A model generated the notes under the pieces. It was not told the origin of the DNA and did no database searches. It saw only the letters and a program-made list of their open reading frames with translations. From assembly GCF_005049045.1 (NCBI RefSeq), contig NZ_SUPK01000001.1, positions 558,001 to 622,000 on the forward strand: a stretch of DNA of 64,000 nucleotides, given 5' to 3'. The position numbers and the translations under genes were made by a program. Source of the stretch: Cohnella pontilimi. Lineage in GTDB: Bacteria > Bacillota > Bacilli > Paenibacillales > Paenibacillaceae. The first letter of the stretch is position 1; each line of letters opens with the position of its first letter. Of the stretch, positions 14,510 to 23,914 are shown piece after piece.

Positions 14510-15352
14510 TTAACCCAAGCCCCGCGGCTTCAGTCCGGAGATGAACTGTTGGATGGAACGGAGTCCTCGGCCTTTCACTGCGTCGTTGGGAGAAGTCAGA
14601 TCCGGAAGCACTTCCTCCACTTGGCGAACGATAGCGCTGCCCACGATGACGCCGTCGCATTGTCCCGCGAAGCGTTCGGCCTGCTCGCGGGAAGAAATCC
14701 CGAAACCGACGCAGATCGGAACGTTGGCGGCTTGCCGGACGGTCTGCAGAAAGCGGTCGATGCCTTCATGAAAACTCGAACGCACTCCGGTCACCCCAAG
14801 AGAAGAGACGCAGTACACGAAACCTTTGGCTCGGGCGGCAATGCGTTCCACTCTCGCGTCGGATGTGGGCGCCACAAGCGGAATGAGATGAATGCCGGCT
14901 TGCTCGGCCATCGCCCTCGTCTCCTCATCCTCTTCCATCGGGAGGTCGGGAATGATGACGCCGCTGAAGCCGTGTTCCCGGAGCAGTCCAAAGAATCGCT
15001 CAAGTCCGAGCTGGAGAGCGGGATTATAGTAGGTAAACAGGATAAAGGGCATCTTGACGCCGAGACTGCGCGCTTTGGAGGCGACGCCGATACAGTCCGT
15101 CAAGGAAATCCGGTTTCGGAGCGCCCGCTCGGAGGCCCGTTGAATGACCGGACCGTCCGCAAGCGGATCGGAATACGGAACGCCCAGTTCGATCATGTGG
15201 GCGCCGGCTGCTTCCGCGGCCTGCACGAGCGCAACGGAAGTGTCGAGATTGGGGTCTCCCATGGTGAGGAACGGAATAAGCGCCGTCTCCCCTTTGGCTT
15301 TGAGTTCGGCAAAGACAGCATCGATGGCGTTCGGAGTCATCACCTTGTTCAC
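14510..15352 (-). CDS. trpA: tryptophan synthase alpha subunit
   Basis: A 280-residue TIM-barrel subunit that cleaves indole-glycerol phosphate and passes indole to Trp[13 protein letters not shown] (about residue 28) and the catalytic region [19 protein letters not shown] (about 53-71) contain the glutamate and aspartate; GVTGVRSSF near 192 binds phosphate. The start is GTG at 15352, overlapping the trpB stop (GTGA), with GGAAGGGGGC inside the trpB end. It is the last trp gene. Confidence 0.95.
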   Translation of the reverse strand: MNKVMTPNAIDAVFAELKAKGETALIPFLTMGDPNLDTSVALVQAAEAAGAHMIELGVPYSDPLADGPVIQRASERALRNRISLTDCIGVASKARSLGVKMPFILFTYYNPALQLGLERFFGLLREHGFSGVIIPDLPMEEDEETRAMAEQAGIHLIPLVAPTSDARVERIAARAKGFVYCVSSLGVTGVRSSFHEGIDRFLQTVRQAANVPICVGFGISSREQAERFAGQCDGVIVGSAIVRQVEEVLPDLTSPNDAVKGRGLRSIQQFISGLKPRGLG

Positions 15353-16551
15353 AGCTTGACGCCCCCTTCCTCTTCATACTTCATGATCGATTCCACGTCT
15401 TTGTCTCCCCGGCCGGAGAGGTTGATGATCAGGATTTCGTCCCGCTTCATCGTTTTGGCCGTTTTCAACGCTTGCGCAACGGCGTGCGCCGACTCCAGCG
15501 CCGGGATGATGCCTTCCGTCCGGGAGAGCAGCACGAGGGCTTCTAACGCTTCCCGGTCGGTAATCGGTTCATACTCCGCCCGCTTGATGTCCTTCAGGTA
15601 AGCATGCTCGGGGCCGATGCCGGGATAGTCCAGTCCCGCGGAAATGGAATGCGCGGGCAGCACCTGACCGCCTTCGTCCTGCAGGACGTAGCTGAGCGAT
15701 CCTTGAAATACGCCGGGGCGTCCTTTCGTCATCGTAGCCGCGTGCTCATCCGTTTCAACGCCGCGTCCCGCGGCCTCGACGCCGATCAGCCTTACGCCCG
15801 CGTCATCGATGAACGGGTGAAACATGCCGATCGCGTTGCTTCCTCCGCCGACAGCCGCGATGACGGCGTCGGGCAGCCGGCCTTCGGCTTCGACGATTTG
15901 CTCTCGCGTCTCAAGTCCGATGACTCGCTGGAAATCGCGCACCATCATCGGATACGGGTGCGGTCCGGTAACGGAGCCGAGAATGTAGTAAGTATCGTCG
16001 ACATTGCTGACCCAGTAACGGAGCGTTTCGTTGCAGGCGTCTTTGAGCGTGCGTGTGCCGGACATGACCGGAATGACTTCAGCGCCGAGCAGCTTCATCC
16101 GGAATACGTTGAGCTGCTGGCGTTTCGTATCTTCCTCGCCCATGAACACCTTGCACTCGAGCCCCATGAGCGCCGCAACGGTCGCCGATGCGACGCCGTG
16201 CTGTCCAGCTCCGGTTTCGGCGATTACTTTCTTTTTGCCCATCCGCTTCGCCAGAACGGCTTGGCCGATCGTGTTATTGATTTTGTGCGCCCCTGTATGG
16301 TTCAAGTCTTCCCGCTTCAGGTAAATCTTCGCCCCGCCGGCGTACTCGCTTAACCGTTCCGCATAGTAGAGCGGCGTCGGACGTCCGGAGTATTGTTTCA
16401 GCAAATAACGGACCTCGGCGACAAAATCGGGATCGTCCTTATACCGGTTATACGCCTCTTCCAGCTCGATTAACGCGTTCATCAGCGTCTCCGGCACGTA
16501 TTTGCCCCCGAACGGACCGAAGCGTCCGTGCTGATCCGGCACTTGTATCAT
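15349..16551 (-). CDS. trpB: tryptophan synthase beta subunit
   Basis: A 400-residue PLP enzyme joining indole and serine to tryptophan. The PLP lysine is in [16 protein letters not shown] (about residue 84-99), the phosphate-binding loop in [13 protein letters not shown] (about 229), and the monovalent-cation/COMM region around ETGAGQHG (about 111). It belongs to the standard TrpB1 type that partners TrpA, as adjacency indicates. ATG at 16551 overlaps the trpF stop (ATGA). Confidence 0.97.
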   Translation of the reverse strand: MIQVPDQHGRFGPFGGKYVPETLMNALIELEEAYNRYKDDPDFVAEVRYLLKQYSGRPTPLYYAERLSEYAGGAKIYLKREDLNHTGAHKINNTIGQAVLAKRMGKKKVIAETGAGQHGVASATVAALMGLECKVFMGEEDTKRQQLNVFRMKLLGAEVIPVMSGTRTLKDACNETLRYWVSNVDDTYYILGSVTGPHPYPMMVRDFQRVIGLETREQIVEAEGRLPDAVIAAVGGGSNAIGMFHPFIDDAGVRLIGVEAAGRGVETDEHAATMTKGRPGVFQGSLSYVLQDEGGQVLPAHSISAGLDYPGIGPEHAYLKDIKRAEYEPITDREALEALVLLSRTEGIIPALESAHAVAQALKTAKTMKRDEILIINLSGRGDKDVESIMKYEEEGGVKL

Positions 16552-17243
16552 GATCGGTTCACCCTTTCCGCGAATGCGGCGATTTTCTTGCTGTCCTTCG
16601 CACCGTCGGTTTCGACGCCGCTGGATACATCCACGCCGTCCGGTTGATAGCCGGACAACAGCTCCGTTATGTTATCGGGCCCCAGCCCTCCGGCTACAAA
16701 CAATCGAATGCCGAGTAGAGCGGCCCGCTCCTGATAGGATGGAATGAGTTCCCACCGGAAAGTCCGACCCGTTCCGCCTCCGGCCGTGTCGATCAAGATC
16801 GTCGACACAACGCCTTCGTATTCATCAAGCCTGGAGGGTCCGGAATGTGCTTCGTCCCGGCCGCCGTCATCCGGTTCGTCCGCTGAGAGCGCCCGCCAAA
16901 CCTCCACCCCGAACCGCTCACCGACTTCCCGGCAAAACGCCGGCGACTCCTGACCATGAAGCTGAACCGCATCCAGCGGTACCCGGTCGAGCACGTACGC
17001 CAGCTGCTCCAGCGACGGGTTGACGAACACGCCTACGGTCCGAGGAGGCTGTCCGCTTCGGTTCTTCCCTTTGCGCACAGCTTCATGAAGATGTGCCGCT
17101 TGCTCTACAGTCACTTGGCGCTTGCTCGGCGCAAATACGAAGCCGATATAATGAACCGGCAGCCCGTCCATGTCCCGGATCGTCCGTTCATCCCGGATGC
17201 CGCATATTTTCACGTTGGTTATCCGTTCAATTCCTTTGCTCAT
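16548..17243 (-). CDS. trpF: phosphoribosylanthranilate isomerase
   Basis: A 231-residue TIM-barrel isomerase of tryptophan synthesis. The catalytic cysteine is in VKICGIRDE (about residue 11) and the catalytic aspartate in [15 protein letters not shown] (about 150), with [10 protein letters not shown] near 186 binding phosphate. ATG at 17243 overlaps the trpC stop. An acidic insertion near residues 125-145 ([16 protein letters not shown]) is longer than in compact homologues, but core motifs are intact. Confidence 0.93.
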   Translation of the reverse strand: MSKGIERITNVKICGIRDERTIRDMDGLPVHYIGFVFAPSKRQVTVEQAAHLHEAVRKGKNRSGQPPRTVGVFVNPSLEQLAYVLDRVPLDAVQLHGQESPAFCREVGERFGVEVWRALSADEPDDGGRDEAHSGPSRLDEYEGVVSTILIDTAGGGTGRTFRWELIPSYQERAALLGIRLFVAGGLGPDNITELLSGYQPDGVDVSSGVETDGAKDSKKIAAFAERVNRS

Positions 17244-18052
17244 CGTGCCGAACCTTCTTTTGCGGCGGATACGGGGCCAAGAAGGCGTTCCACCGCTTCG
17301 CCCGGATCGGGCTGGCGCATGAAGTGTTCGCCCACCAGAACGGCTTGCGCTCCCGCCTCTCGCACAAACGCGATATCGTCAGGGGAAGAGATGGCGCTCT
17401 CGCTCACCGCCGTGACACCTTTCGGCATCAACCCGATTAACTCCCGGGTCACGTTCAGGTCCGTTTCGAACGTATGAAGATTCCGGTTGTTCACACCGAT
17501 CAGCGTGGCGGTGCCGATTTCCAATACCGTCTCCAGCTCCGGCCGGTTATGGACTTCGACCAACACGTCCAATCCTAGGGCGCAGGCCAGATCGTGAAAG
17601 GATCTTAGCTGTGCCGGCGTCAGGATCGCCGCAATGAGCAGCACGGCGTCCGCCCCGATGAGCCTGGCCTCGTAAATCTGCAGCTCGTCGATCATAAAAT
17701 CTTTGCGCAGGAGCGGTACGGACACGGAATCTCTAACTTGCTTCAAATAGGTGTTGCTGCCTTGAAAATACTGCGCATCCGTCAACACCGAAATGCAATC
17801 CGTTCCCGCTAATTCGTACGAGCGTGCGAGCGAGACGGGATCGAAGTCCGCGCGGATGAGTCCTTTCGACGGGCTCGCCTTCTTCACTTCGGCGATGAGC
17901 CCTACGGGGCGGCGCCGGCTGCGCAGCGCCTTTTCAAACCCCCGGCAAGGCGCCAGCTGCGAAATGGCTTTCTCCGCTTCCGCAACCTGCAGCTCCCGCC
18001 GCAAAACTTCCATTTCTTGCCGTTTGGTGGCAACGATTCGATCAAGAAACAT
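17240..18052 (-). CDS. trpC: indole-3-glycerol phosphate synthase
   Basis: A 270-residue TIM-barrel enzyme that closes the indole ring. IAEVKKASPSKGLI (about residue 53) carries the substrate lysine and serine, LRKDFMID (about 114) the catalytic lysine, LIGVNNRNL (about 183) and VSESAI (about 214) phosphate and substrate contacts. ATG at 18052 follows AGGAGAG and lies within the end of trpD (11-bp overlap). Confidence 0.95.
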   Translation of the reverse strand: MFLDRIVATKRQEMEVLRRELQVAEAEKAISQLAPCRGFEKALRSRRRPVGLIAEVKKASPSKGLIRADFDPVSLARSYELAGTDCISVLTDAQYFQGSNTYLKQVRDSVSVPLLRKDFMIDELQIYEARLIGADAVLLIAAILTPAQLRSFHDLACALGLDVLVEVHNRPELETVLEIGTATLIGVNNRNLHTFETDLNVTRELIGLMPKGVTAVSESAISSPDDIAFVREAGAQAVLVGEHFMRQPDPGEAVERLLGPVSAAKEGSAR

Positions 18053-19106
18053 GGCTCAACTCTCCTGTCGTGGCGATCCATTGCCCCAGTTTGTCGGCCG
18101 CGCGGCCGGAATCGATCGTCTCGGCGGCCACCCTCACGCCGTCGCGGAGCGATTCGGCCCGGCCGGCTACATAAATGCACGCGCCTGCATTCGCCAGCAC
18201 CACTTCGCGATAAGCGCTTCGCTCCCCGCCCAAAACCCGGCGGATGATGGCGGCGTTGTGTGCGGCGTCACCGCCCAGCACGTCGGAGAGTGCTAGGTTA
18301 GAAAGGCCCAAGTCGGCAGGCGTAATGTCGTAGGTGGTCACTACACCGTCTTTAAGTTCGGACACCTGAGTCGGAGCGGACAGGCTGATTTCGTCCAGCC
18401 CGTCATGGCTGCCCACGACCATCGCCCGCTTCAGGCCGAGCCTAGCCAGCACCTCCGCCACCGTCGCGGTACGTCTGCGATCGTACAAGCCGATCAGTTG
18501 ACGGTCCGCATTGGCGGGATTGGCCAGCGGACCGAGCATGTTGAAAATCGTCCGCACGCCCAGCTCCCGGCGGGGCGCCCCGGCATGCTTTAGTGCCGGA
18601 TGGTACAGCTGCGCGAACATAAAACAGATGCCGTTGCGTTCCAGGCACACCGCCGCTTGTTCCGCGCTCAGCTGGATGTTCACACCCAACGCTTCCAGCA
18701 CATCGGCGCTTCCCGCTTTGCCGGACATCGCCCGGTTGCCGTGTTTGGCCACACGCGCTCCTGCTGCTGCCGCGATTATGGCGGAAGCGGTGGAAATGTT
18801 GAATTTATGAATACCCGATCCGCCGGTGCCGCACGTATCGAGCAGATCGTGATTTTCCGTCGTCACCCGGTTGGAGAACGACCTCATCGCTTCCGCGAAA
18901 CCGGTGATTTCGTCGACGCCCTCGCCCTTCATGCGAAGTGCCATGATGATTGCGCCGATTTGGGCAGGAGTCGCTTCCCCCCGCATAATGGTGGTCATGA
19001 TACCGAATGCCTCGTCCCGCGTCAAGTCTCTGCCTTCCATAATGGCTCCCAGTGCATCCGGAATCGTGATACCGCCGGCCGATTGCCCGCTTTTCACTGC
19101 TTCCAT
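18042..19106 (-). CDS. trpD: anthranilate phosphoribosyltransferase
   Basis: A 354-residue enzyme attaching phosphoribose to anthranilate. The diphosphate-binding motif DTCGTGGSGIHKFNIST is near residue 91, KHGNRAMSGKAGSADVLEA near 120 and the metal site around DGLDEIS near 231. I place the start at ATG 19106, 8 nt after AGGAGG, instead of the upstream ATG at 19139, which lies inside the trpE end. It is the second gene of the trp block. Confidence 0.95.
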   Translation of the reverse strand: MEAVKSGQSAGGITIPDALGAIMEGRDLTRDEAFGIMTTIMRGEATPAQIGAIIMALRMKGEGVDEITGFAEAMRSFSNRVTTENHDLLDTCGTGGSGIHKFNISTASAIIAAAAGARVAKHGNRAMSGKAGSADVLEALGVNIQLSAEQAAVCLERNGICFMFAQLYHPALKHAGAPRRELGVRTIFNMLGPLANPANADRQLIGLYDRRRTATVAEVLARLGLKRAMVVGSHDGLDEISLSAPTQVSELKDGVVTTYDITPADLGLSNLALSDVLGGDAAHNAAIIRRVLGGERSAYREVVLANAGACIYVAGRAESLRDGVRVAAETIDSGRAADKLGQWIATTGELSHVS

Positions 19107-19131
19107 TCCGATCTCCTCCTGTTCATGGGTT

Positions 19132-20676
19132 TTAATCATAATCCAAATTCGTGTGGCGATCCAAGGCCACGGCCAGCGGAGGAAATGCCGCTTCCGCCGA
19201 ACGGATCGCTTTCAGCATCGCTTTCGCCTTGTTGACCGTCTCCTCATATTCCATTTCCGGAACGGAATCCCATACAATACCCGCTCCTGCCTGCACATAA
19301 GCTTTTCCGTTTTTGAAAATGATGGTGCGGATCGTGATGCATGTATTGAGGTTGCCGGAAAATCCGAGATATCCGATGGCGCCGCCGTATGCGCCTCTCG
19401 CTTCCAATTCCAGCTCCGCAATGATTTGCATCGCCCGCAGCTTCGGCGCGCCTGATAATGTGCCCGCCGGCAGGCAGGAAAGGAAAGCATCGAAAAAGTC
19501 CCGGTCTTCGCGGATTCGTCCCGAGACGTTCGAGACAATATGCATCACATGCGAGTATCGTTCGATCTCCATGTAGCTGTCGACTTTGACGGAACCGAAC
19601 TCCGATACCCTTCCGAGATCGTTGCGGCCCAAATCGACGAGCATGACGTGTTCCGCACGCTCCTTCTCGTCGGCCAGCAGGTCCTTCTCGAGCGCCTCGT
19701 CCTCCTCCGGCGTCCGTCCGCGCGGACGGGTTCCGGCGAGCGGCCGCGTCTCGACTTTGCCGTTATCCACCTTCACGAGCAGCTCCGGCGACGTGCCGAC
19801 GATCATTTCATCGTCGAGCTTCAGGCAGTACATGTACGGAGAAGGATTCATGGTGCGCAGCACGCGGTACACTTGCAATGGATCCACTTCAGTTTCGATG
19901 TGAAAACGCTGGGACAACACCACTTGGAAAATGTCGCCGGACCGGATATATTCTTTGGCTTGTTCCACATTGGCGATAAACTGTTCTTTCGTCAGATTCG
20001 AGTAAACATGGCCCAAATCCGGATCCGCCGGCGGAGCGCCTCTCGACATCACTTGCGGCAGCGGCCGCTGAAGTCTGCGGATCGTGTCGTCGATCGCCTT
20101 TAATGCTTCGCGATAGGAGGCTTCGATGTCCTCGTCGGTGGCACCGTCCTTCACATGCACATTGCCGATCACCAGCACCTGCTGCTTCAAATGATCAAAC
20201 ACGACGATCCGGTCGCAAAACATAAACTGCATGTCGTCCATATTCAAATCGTCTGTCCGGTGCCGCGGCAGCTTCTTCTCGTAATACTGCAGCAAATCGT
20301 ATCCGAAAAACCCGATGGCGCCGCCGGTGAACGGGGGCAGCTCCGGCAGCGCCGGGCTGCGGTACGACCGCAGCTTCTCCCGGATGAGCTGCAGCGGGTT
20401 GTCCGCGGTCAGCGTTTCCGTGCGGCCGCCCTGCTCCAGCGTCACTTGGCCTTGTTTCAAACGGAGCACCAAAAAAGGATCGGTGCCGATGAACGAATAA
20501 CGCGCCCATTTGACGCCGCCTTCGACGCTTTCGAGCAGGAACGCCCGCTTGTCGCGGATGAACTGCTGGAATACCCGGATCGGCGTTTCCGTATCCGCCA
20601 GCAATCTCCGTACAATCGGTATGACATTATAGCTTCCCGCCAGCGCGATCACATTTTGCAGCTCCTGCCGGTCCAT
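19132..20676 (-). CDS. trpE: anthranilate synthase component I
   Basis: A 514-residue enzyme converting chorismate to anthranilate. The N-terminal LLES motif (residues 47-50) marks the tryptophan feedback site. The chorismate-binding C-terminal half shows TRPLAGTRPRG, VDLGRNDLGRVSEFG and PAGTLSGAPKLRAM. ATG at 20676 follows AAAAGGAGG. No glutamine amidotransferase gene (trpG) is in this operon, as in B. subtilis where the folate-operon PabA/TrpG is shared. The 250-nt leader upstream carries a TRAP site and terminator. Confidence 0.96.
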   Translation of the reverse strand: MDRQELQNVIALAGSYNVIPIVRRLLADTETPIRVFQQFIRDKRAFLLESVEGGVKWARYSFIGTDPFLVLRLKQGQVTLEQGGRTETLTADNPLQLIREKLRSYRSPALPELPPFTGGAIGFFGYDLLQYYEKKLPRHRTDDLNMDDMQFMFCDRIVVFDHLKQQVLVIGNVHVKDGATDEDIEASYREALKAIDDTIRRLQRPLPQVMSRGAPPADPDLGHVYSNLTKEQFIANVEQAKEYIRSGDIFQVVLSQRFHIETEVDPLQVYRVLRTMNPSPYMYCLKLDDEMIVGTSPELLVKVDNGKVETRPLAGTRPRGRTPEEDEALEKDLLADEKERAEHVMLVDLGRNDLGRVSEFGSVKVDSYMEIERYSHVMHIVSNVSGRIREDRDFFDAFLSCLPAGTLSGAPKLRAMQIIAELELEARGAYGGAIGYLGFSGNLNTCITIRTIIFKNGKAYVQAGAGIVWDSVPEMEYEETVNKAKAMLKAIRSAEAAFPPLAVALDRHTNLDYD

Positions 20677-20709
20677 CGGTTTGCCTCCTTTTCAATTGCC
20701 AAATTAAAC

Positions 20710-20737
20710 AAAAAAAGCATCTCCGCAGAGATGCTTT
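20710..20737 (-). terminator. trp leader terminator (attenuator)
   Basis: Minus-strand AAAGCATCTC-TGCG-GAGATGCTTT, a perfect 10-bp stem followed by TTTTTTG, 33 nt before trpE. Blocks in the TRAP site (GAGATG, GCAGAG) are complementary to CATCTC and CTCTGC in this hairpin's 5' part, so the two structures would be mutually exclusive. Confidence 0.88.
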
Positions 20738-20841
20738 AAGTTCGATAGAGATGTATGGTCCGCCTCCTGCGTCACCCAAAGGTGCGCAAATAAACCGGAC
20801 TTCTGCCGTCTGCCCCATGACGATTCCCGGGACACGGCTGT

Positions 20842-20878
20842 CTCCGCTCGACTCCGCTCTACTCTGCTCATCTCGCTC
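20842..20878 (-). promoter_or_regulatory. TRAP (MtrB) binding site in the trp leader
   Basis: On the minus strand eight GAG triplets lie in register: their first plus-strand bases are at 20842, 47, 52, 57, 62, 67, 72 and 76, giving six intervals of 5 nt and one of 4. Tandem (G/U)AG triplets with 2-nt spacers are the established RNA ligand of the TRAP ring. B. subtilis has eleven. A small stem-loop TCGACC-GGAG-GGTCGA (20904-20889) precedes it, like the 5' stem-loop of the B. subtilis leader. Bound TRAP would prevent antiterminator formation and stop transcription when tryptophan is plentiful. Confidence 0.9.
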
Positions 20879-20931
20879 GCGTAAGTGATCGACCCTCCGG
20901 TCGACCGTTCCGCGACGCGTAACTTGTTCCT

Positions 20932-20960
20932 ACTATATCACCGACGCCGGAAGGCGTCAA
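20932..20960 (-). promoter_or_regulatory. sigma-A promoter of the trp operon
   Basis: TTGACG (20960-20955), 17 nt, TATAGT (20937-20932) on the minus strand, directly after the aroH stop codon and about 50 nt upstream of the TRAP site. Confidence 0.8.
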
Positions 20961-20965
20961 CGCCT

Positions 20966-21334
20966 TTATTTGCCCGACAAGTCGGGCCGCAGCGACTGAG
21001 CGTCGCCCATGTATACATGGCGGATTTCGGTTTGCGAAGCATCGGTATTGACCAGGACCATCAGCCGAATGCATTTTTCGAGGCTTCCCTTCACCGGAAT
21101 TTCCAGCGAACACATAAGCGGAACGAGCTCCCAGCCCGGCATTTGGCGGATGGCTCTCGCCGGGAATGTGGCGTCCAAATCCTGAGTCACGGTCACCCAA
21201 ACGCAAGCGATATCTTCCGGACTAAAGCGGTTTACGTCTACGATGCCATTCAATAAGGCGACCGTGGCGCCGAGTATCACATTCTCTTCGTTGGCGTCCA
21301 CCGTAATGGCGCCGCGTATGCCTCTTGTGCTCAT
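20966..21334 (-). CDS. aroH: chorismate mutase, AroH type
   Basis: A 122-residue trimeric AroH-fold enzyme turning chorismate into prephenate. Residues matching the B. subtilis active site are present: R7 in STRGIRGAIT, C75 and E78 in CSLE, R90 in KCIR. The ATG at 21334 overlaps the aroB stop (ATGA). The family length is usual. It supplies tyrA and phenylalanine synthesis, branching from trpE at chorismate. Confidence 0.95.
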   Translation of the reverse strand: MSTRGIRGAITVDANEENVILGATVALLNGIVDVNRFSPEDIACVWVTVTQDLDATFPARAIRQMPGWELVPLMCSLEIPVKGSLEKCIRLMVLVNTDASQTEIRHVYMGDAQSLRPDLSGK

Positions 21335-22446
21335 GCTTCTCCGGCTCCCTCCCGCAGTTGCTCCACAATTTCCCTTACCCAATCCGACGGCACGTCCTGG
21401 CGGATTTCCACGCTGCCGATGGAAGTGGGAACGATAAATACCATTTGGCCTTCTTTAAACTTTTTGTCGTGCATCATGGCCTTCATGACGGCATCCGGAT
21501 TGATATCAGCCGGAATCCGCACAGGAAGGCCGAATTTGCGGAAAATCCGTTCCGTCTCCGCCGCGATGGCCGGATCGTAGCCGAAGCGGACCGCGAGGCG
21601 CGCGGCTCCCGCCATGCCGATGGCGATCGCTTCACCGTGAAGCAGCTCGCCGTAACCGGCCACCGCTTCCAAGGCATGACCGATCGTATGCCCCAAATTC
21701 AAAATCGCCCGAAGATCGTTCTCCCGTTCATCCTGCGAAACAACAATGGATTTTACTTTGCATCCTTCATATAGAGCATAGCCGAGCGCTTCCGGATCGA
21801 GGCCCAGCAGCCGCTCCGCGTGTTCGTCGAACCAGCGCACGAAATCCGCGTTCCAGATCAAGCCGTGCTTGATTACCTCGGACAAGCCGGCGCGCACTTC
21901 TCTGGGCGGCAAAGTCAGCAGCGTATCGAGATCGTAGAGGACGAACTCAGGCTGATGGAAAGCCCCGATAATGTTCTTCGCCAGCCGGTGGTTGACCGCC
22001 ACCTTGCCGCCGACACTGCTGTCGTGCGCTAAAATGGTAGTCGGCATTTGCACGAAACGCACGCCTCGCATGTACGTGGCGGCGACAAAGCCCGCCAAAT
22101 CCCCGACAACCCCGCCGCCAAGCGCGATCACCGTGGATTTGCGGTCCAGTCCGGCTTCCAGCGCAGCTTCGATCAAACCGTCAAATACCGAGAGCGATTT
22201 GGAAGCTTCTCCGACGGTTACGACGGCCCGCTGCACTTCATATCCGGAAGCACGAAGCGAAGTTTCGACGGTCTCCGCGTACAAATGGGCCACCGCGGCA
22301 TCCGTAACCAACAGAACCGGCGACTTCTCCGGAAACCCCCGCTCCGCGAACAACTCCCCGGTTCTGCTGAGCAAACCGGAACCGATCCATATCGGATAAG
22401 CGCGTTCCCCCAGTTCGACCGTCAGTTCCCTGACCGCAGCCTCCAT
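21331..22446 (-). CDS. aroB: 3-dehydroquinate synthase
   Basis: A 371-residue NAD- and metal-dependent shikimate-pathway enzyme. The nucleotide motif GGGVVGDLAGFVA is near residue 105, the metal ligands sit in LSEVIKHG (about 191), NLGHTIGHALE (about 247) and LHGEAIAIGM (about 264). Start ATG 22446 overlaps the aroC stop (TGATG), replacing the longer frame starting at 22548 which would lie within aroC. Confidence 0.95.
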   Translation of the reverse strand: MEAAVRELTVELGERAYPIWIGSGLLSRTGELFAERGFPEKSPVLLVTDAAVAHLYAETVETSLRASGYEVQRAVVTVGEASKSLSVFDGLIEAALEAGLDRKSTVIALGGGVVGDLAGFVAATYMRGVRFVQMPTTILAHDSSVGGKVAVNHRLAKNIIGAFHQPEFVLYDLDTLLTLPPREVRAGLSEVIKHGLIWNADFVRWFDEHAERLLGLDPEALGYALYEGCKVKSIVVSQDERENDLRAILNLGHTIGHALEAVAGYGELLHGEAIAIGMAGAARLAVRFGYDPAIAAETERIFRKFGLPVRIPADINPDAVMKAMMHDKKFKEGQMVFIVPTSIGSVEIRQDVPSDWVREIVEQLREGAGEA

Positions 22447-23615
22447 CAGTAATCCGCCAGCTGGCGCAAATAATTTTCGAGGTTGCCCTCGATTTCTTCT
22501 ATCGAGTCGCCGCCGAATTTTTCCAAAAAGGCTTTGGCCACTTCCCAAGCGACCACATGCTCAAGAACGACGCTGGCCGCAGGCACCGCGCATGCGTCGG
22601 ACCGTTCGACTTGTGCGGTAAAGGGCTCCTTCGTATCGATATCGACGCTGGCCAAAGGTTTATACAAGGTCGGGATCGGTTTCATGACCCCGCGGACAAC
22701 AATCGGTTCCCCGGTCGTCATGCCGCCTTCAAATCCGCCGGCGTTATTCGAAGCGCGGTAGAAACCCCGGTCGCCGTCATAATGAATCGGATCGTGCACC
22801 TGGGAGCCCGGACGGTGTGCAGCTTCAAATCCGAGGCCAATCTCTACGCCTTTGAACGCGTTGATCGACATCACCGCCTGCGCGATGCGGCCGTCCAGCT
22901 TACGATCCCACTGCACGTGGCTGCCGAGACCGACAGGAACACCTTCTATGATACATTCGACGATTCCGCCGATCGAGTCGCCTTCCGTCTTCGTGCGGTC
23001 GATCAGCTCGATCATCCGTTGTTCGGCCGCCTTGTCCGCGACCCTCACCGGGGATTGTTCCGTTACGCGGACGAGCTCGTCAAGCGGCAAGTTCGGCGTT
23101 TCGGCCGTCACTTCGCCGATCGACACGACATGTCCGGCCACCTTGATGCCGAATTTCTCAAGAAGCTGCCTTGCAATCGCTCCGACTGCCACTCTCGCCG
23201 CGGTTTCACGGGCGCTCGAGCGCTCCAGCACGTTGCGCAAATCTTTCAGGTTGTATTTCAGTCCGCCGTTCAGATCGGCGTGCCCCGGCCGGGGACGGTT
23301 AACGCGGCGTTTGGCCTCGTCGTTCCCCTCGATCGGTTCCACATTCATGACAGAGGTCCAATGCTTCCAGTCATTATTTTCGACCACGACCGCCACGGGC
23401 GCGCCTGTCGTTCGTCCGTGACGCACTCCCCCGACGATCTGGGCGGTATCCTTTTCGATTTGCATGCGGCGCCCGCGTCCGTGTCCTTTTTGCCGGCGCT
23501 GCAATTGAAAATTCAAAGCTTCAAAATCCAGCTCGAGGTTGCTCGGCAGCCCTTCAATGATGGCCGTCAACTGCGGACCGTGCGTTTCTCCTGCGGTCAA
23601 ATATCGTAAACTCAC
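22446..23615 (-). CDS. aroC: chorismate synthase
   Basis: A 389-residue FMN-dependent enzyme making chorismate. Signatures visible are GETHGPQLT (about residue 8), [11 protein letters not shown] (about 64), [10 protein letters not shown] (about 107), [18 protein letters not shown] (about 131) and the C-terminal [11 protein letters not shown]. The start is GTG at 23615 (an overlapping ATG is followed at once by a stop) with AGGAGGAAC upstream. B. subtilis calls this gene aroF. It heads aroC-aroB-aroH. Confidence 0.96.
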   Translation of the reverse strand: MSLRYLTAGETHGPQLTAIIEGLPSNLELDFEALNFQLQRRQKGHGRGRRMQIEKDTAQIVGGVRHGRTTGAPVAVVVENNDWKHWTSVMNVEPIEGNDEAKRRVNRPRPGHADLNGGLKYNLKDLRNVLERSSARETAARVAVGAIARQLLEKFGIKVAGHVVSIGEVTAETPNLPLDELVRVTEQSPVRVADKAAEQRMIELIDRTKTEGDSIGGIVECIIEGVPVGLGSHVQWDRKLDGRIAQAVMSINAFKGVEIGLGFEAAHRPGSQVHDPIHYDGDRGFYRASNNAGGFEGGMTTGEPIVVRGVMKPIPTLYKPLASVDIDTKEPFTAQVERSDACAVPAASVVLEHVVAWEVAKAFLEKFGGDSIEEIEGNLENYLRQLADY

Positions 23616-23657
23616 ATTCCGTTCCTCCTACCCTGAAACCTCATCTGTCTTTCGCTC

Positions 23658-23687
23658 ATTATATTACAGCGTTAAAGCGTTTGACAA
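23658..23687 (-). promoter_or_regulatory. sigma-A promoter of aroC-aroB-aroH
   Basis: TTGTCA (23687-23682), 18 nt, TATAAT (23663-23658) on the minus strand; predicted start about 35 nt before aroC. Confidence 0.75.
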
Positions 23688-23688
23688 G

Positions 23689-23714
23689 AAAAGAAGCCCG
23701 CCCTTATCGGACGG
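23689..23714 (-). terminator. terminator overlapping the end of the 52-residue gene
   Basis: Minus-strand CCGTCC-GATAA-GGGCGG then GCTTCTTTTCTT. The stop codon of the small gene lies in the loop; it separates that gene from the aroC promoter. Confidence 0.8.
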
Positions 23715-23862
23715 ACTGCTTATGTGCCGCGGCTCTTTTGGTGTTTTTGCTTTCCCGCATCATGGCGATGAGCTTCACATTGTCGACGCCCAAAATCTGC
23801 GCGCATTCCTGCACGGAAATCAAACCTCGCCGGTAGGCGGTGATTACTTTTCGCTTGTCCAT
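23704..23862 (-). CDS. 52-residue basic protein, possibly helix-turn-helix
   Basis: Starts MDKRKVITAYRRGLISVQEC at 23862, with GGAGGGAACC before the ATG. It has a helix-turn-helix-like pattern (GLISVQECAQILGVDNVKLI) and a basic C-terminus (KNTKRAAAHKQSVR). No named family comes to mind; DNA or RNA binding is possible but not shown. It lies between cheR and aroC, with a terminator at its end. Codon use looks like the neighbours', and the strong ribosome binding site argues that it is real. Confidence 0.7.
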   Translation of the reverse strand: MDKRKVITAYRRGLISVQECAQILGVDNVKLIAMMRESKNTKRAAAHKQSVR

Positions 23863-23914
23863 GGTTCCCTCCGCGTGGAATGGTTATCATTAGTATCGCG
23901 TGGGAACCCGCGTC

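Noticed and set aside
20820-20880. CRISPR-like or tandem DNA repeat (regular CTC pattern)
   Set aside because: The 5-nt periodic GAG triplets are explained by the TRAP RNA-binding site upstream of trpE.
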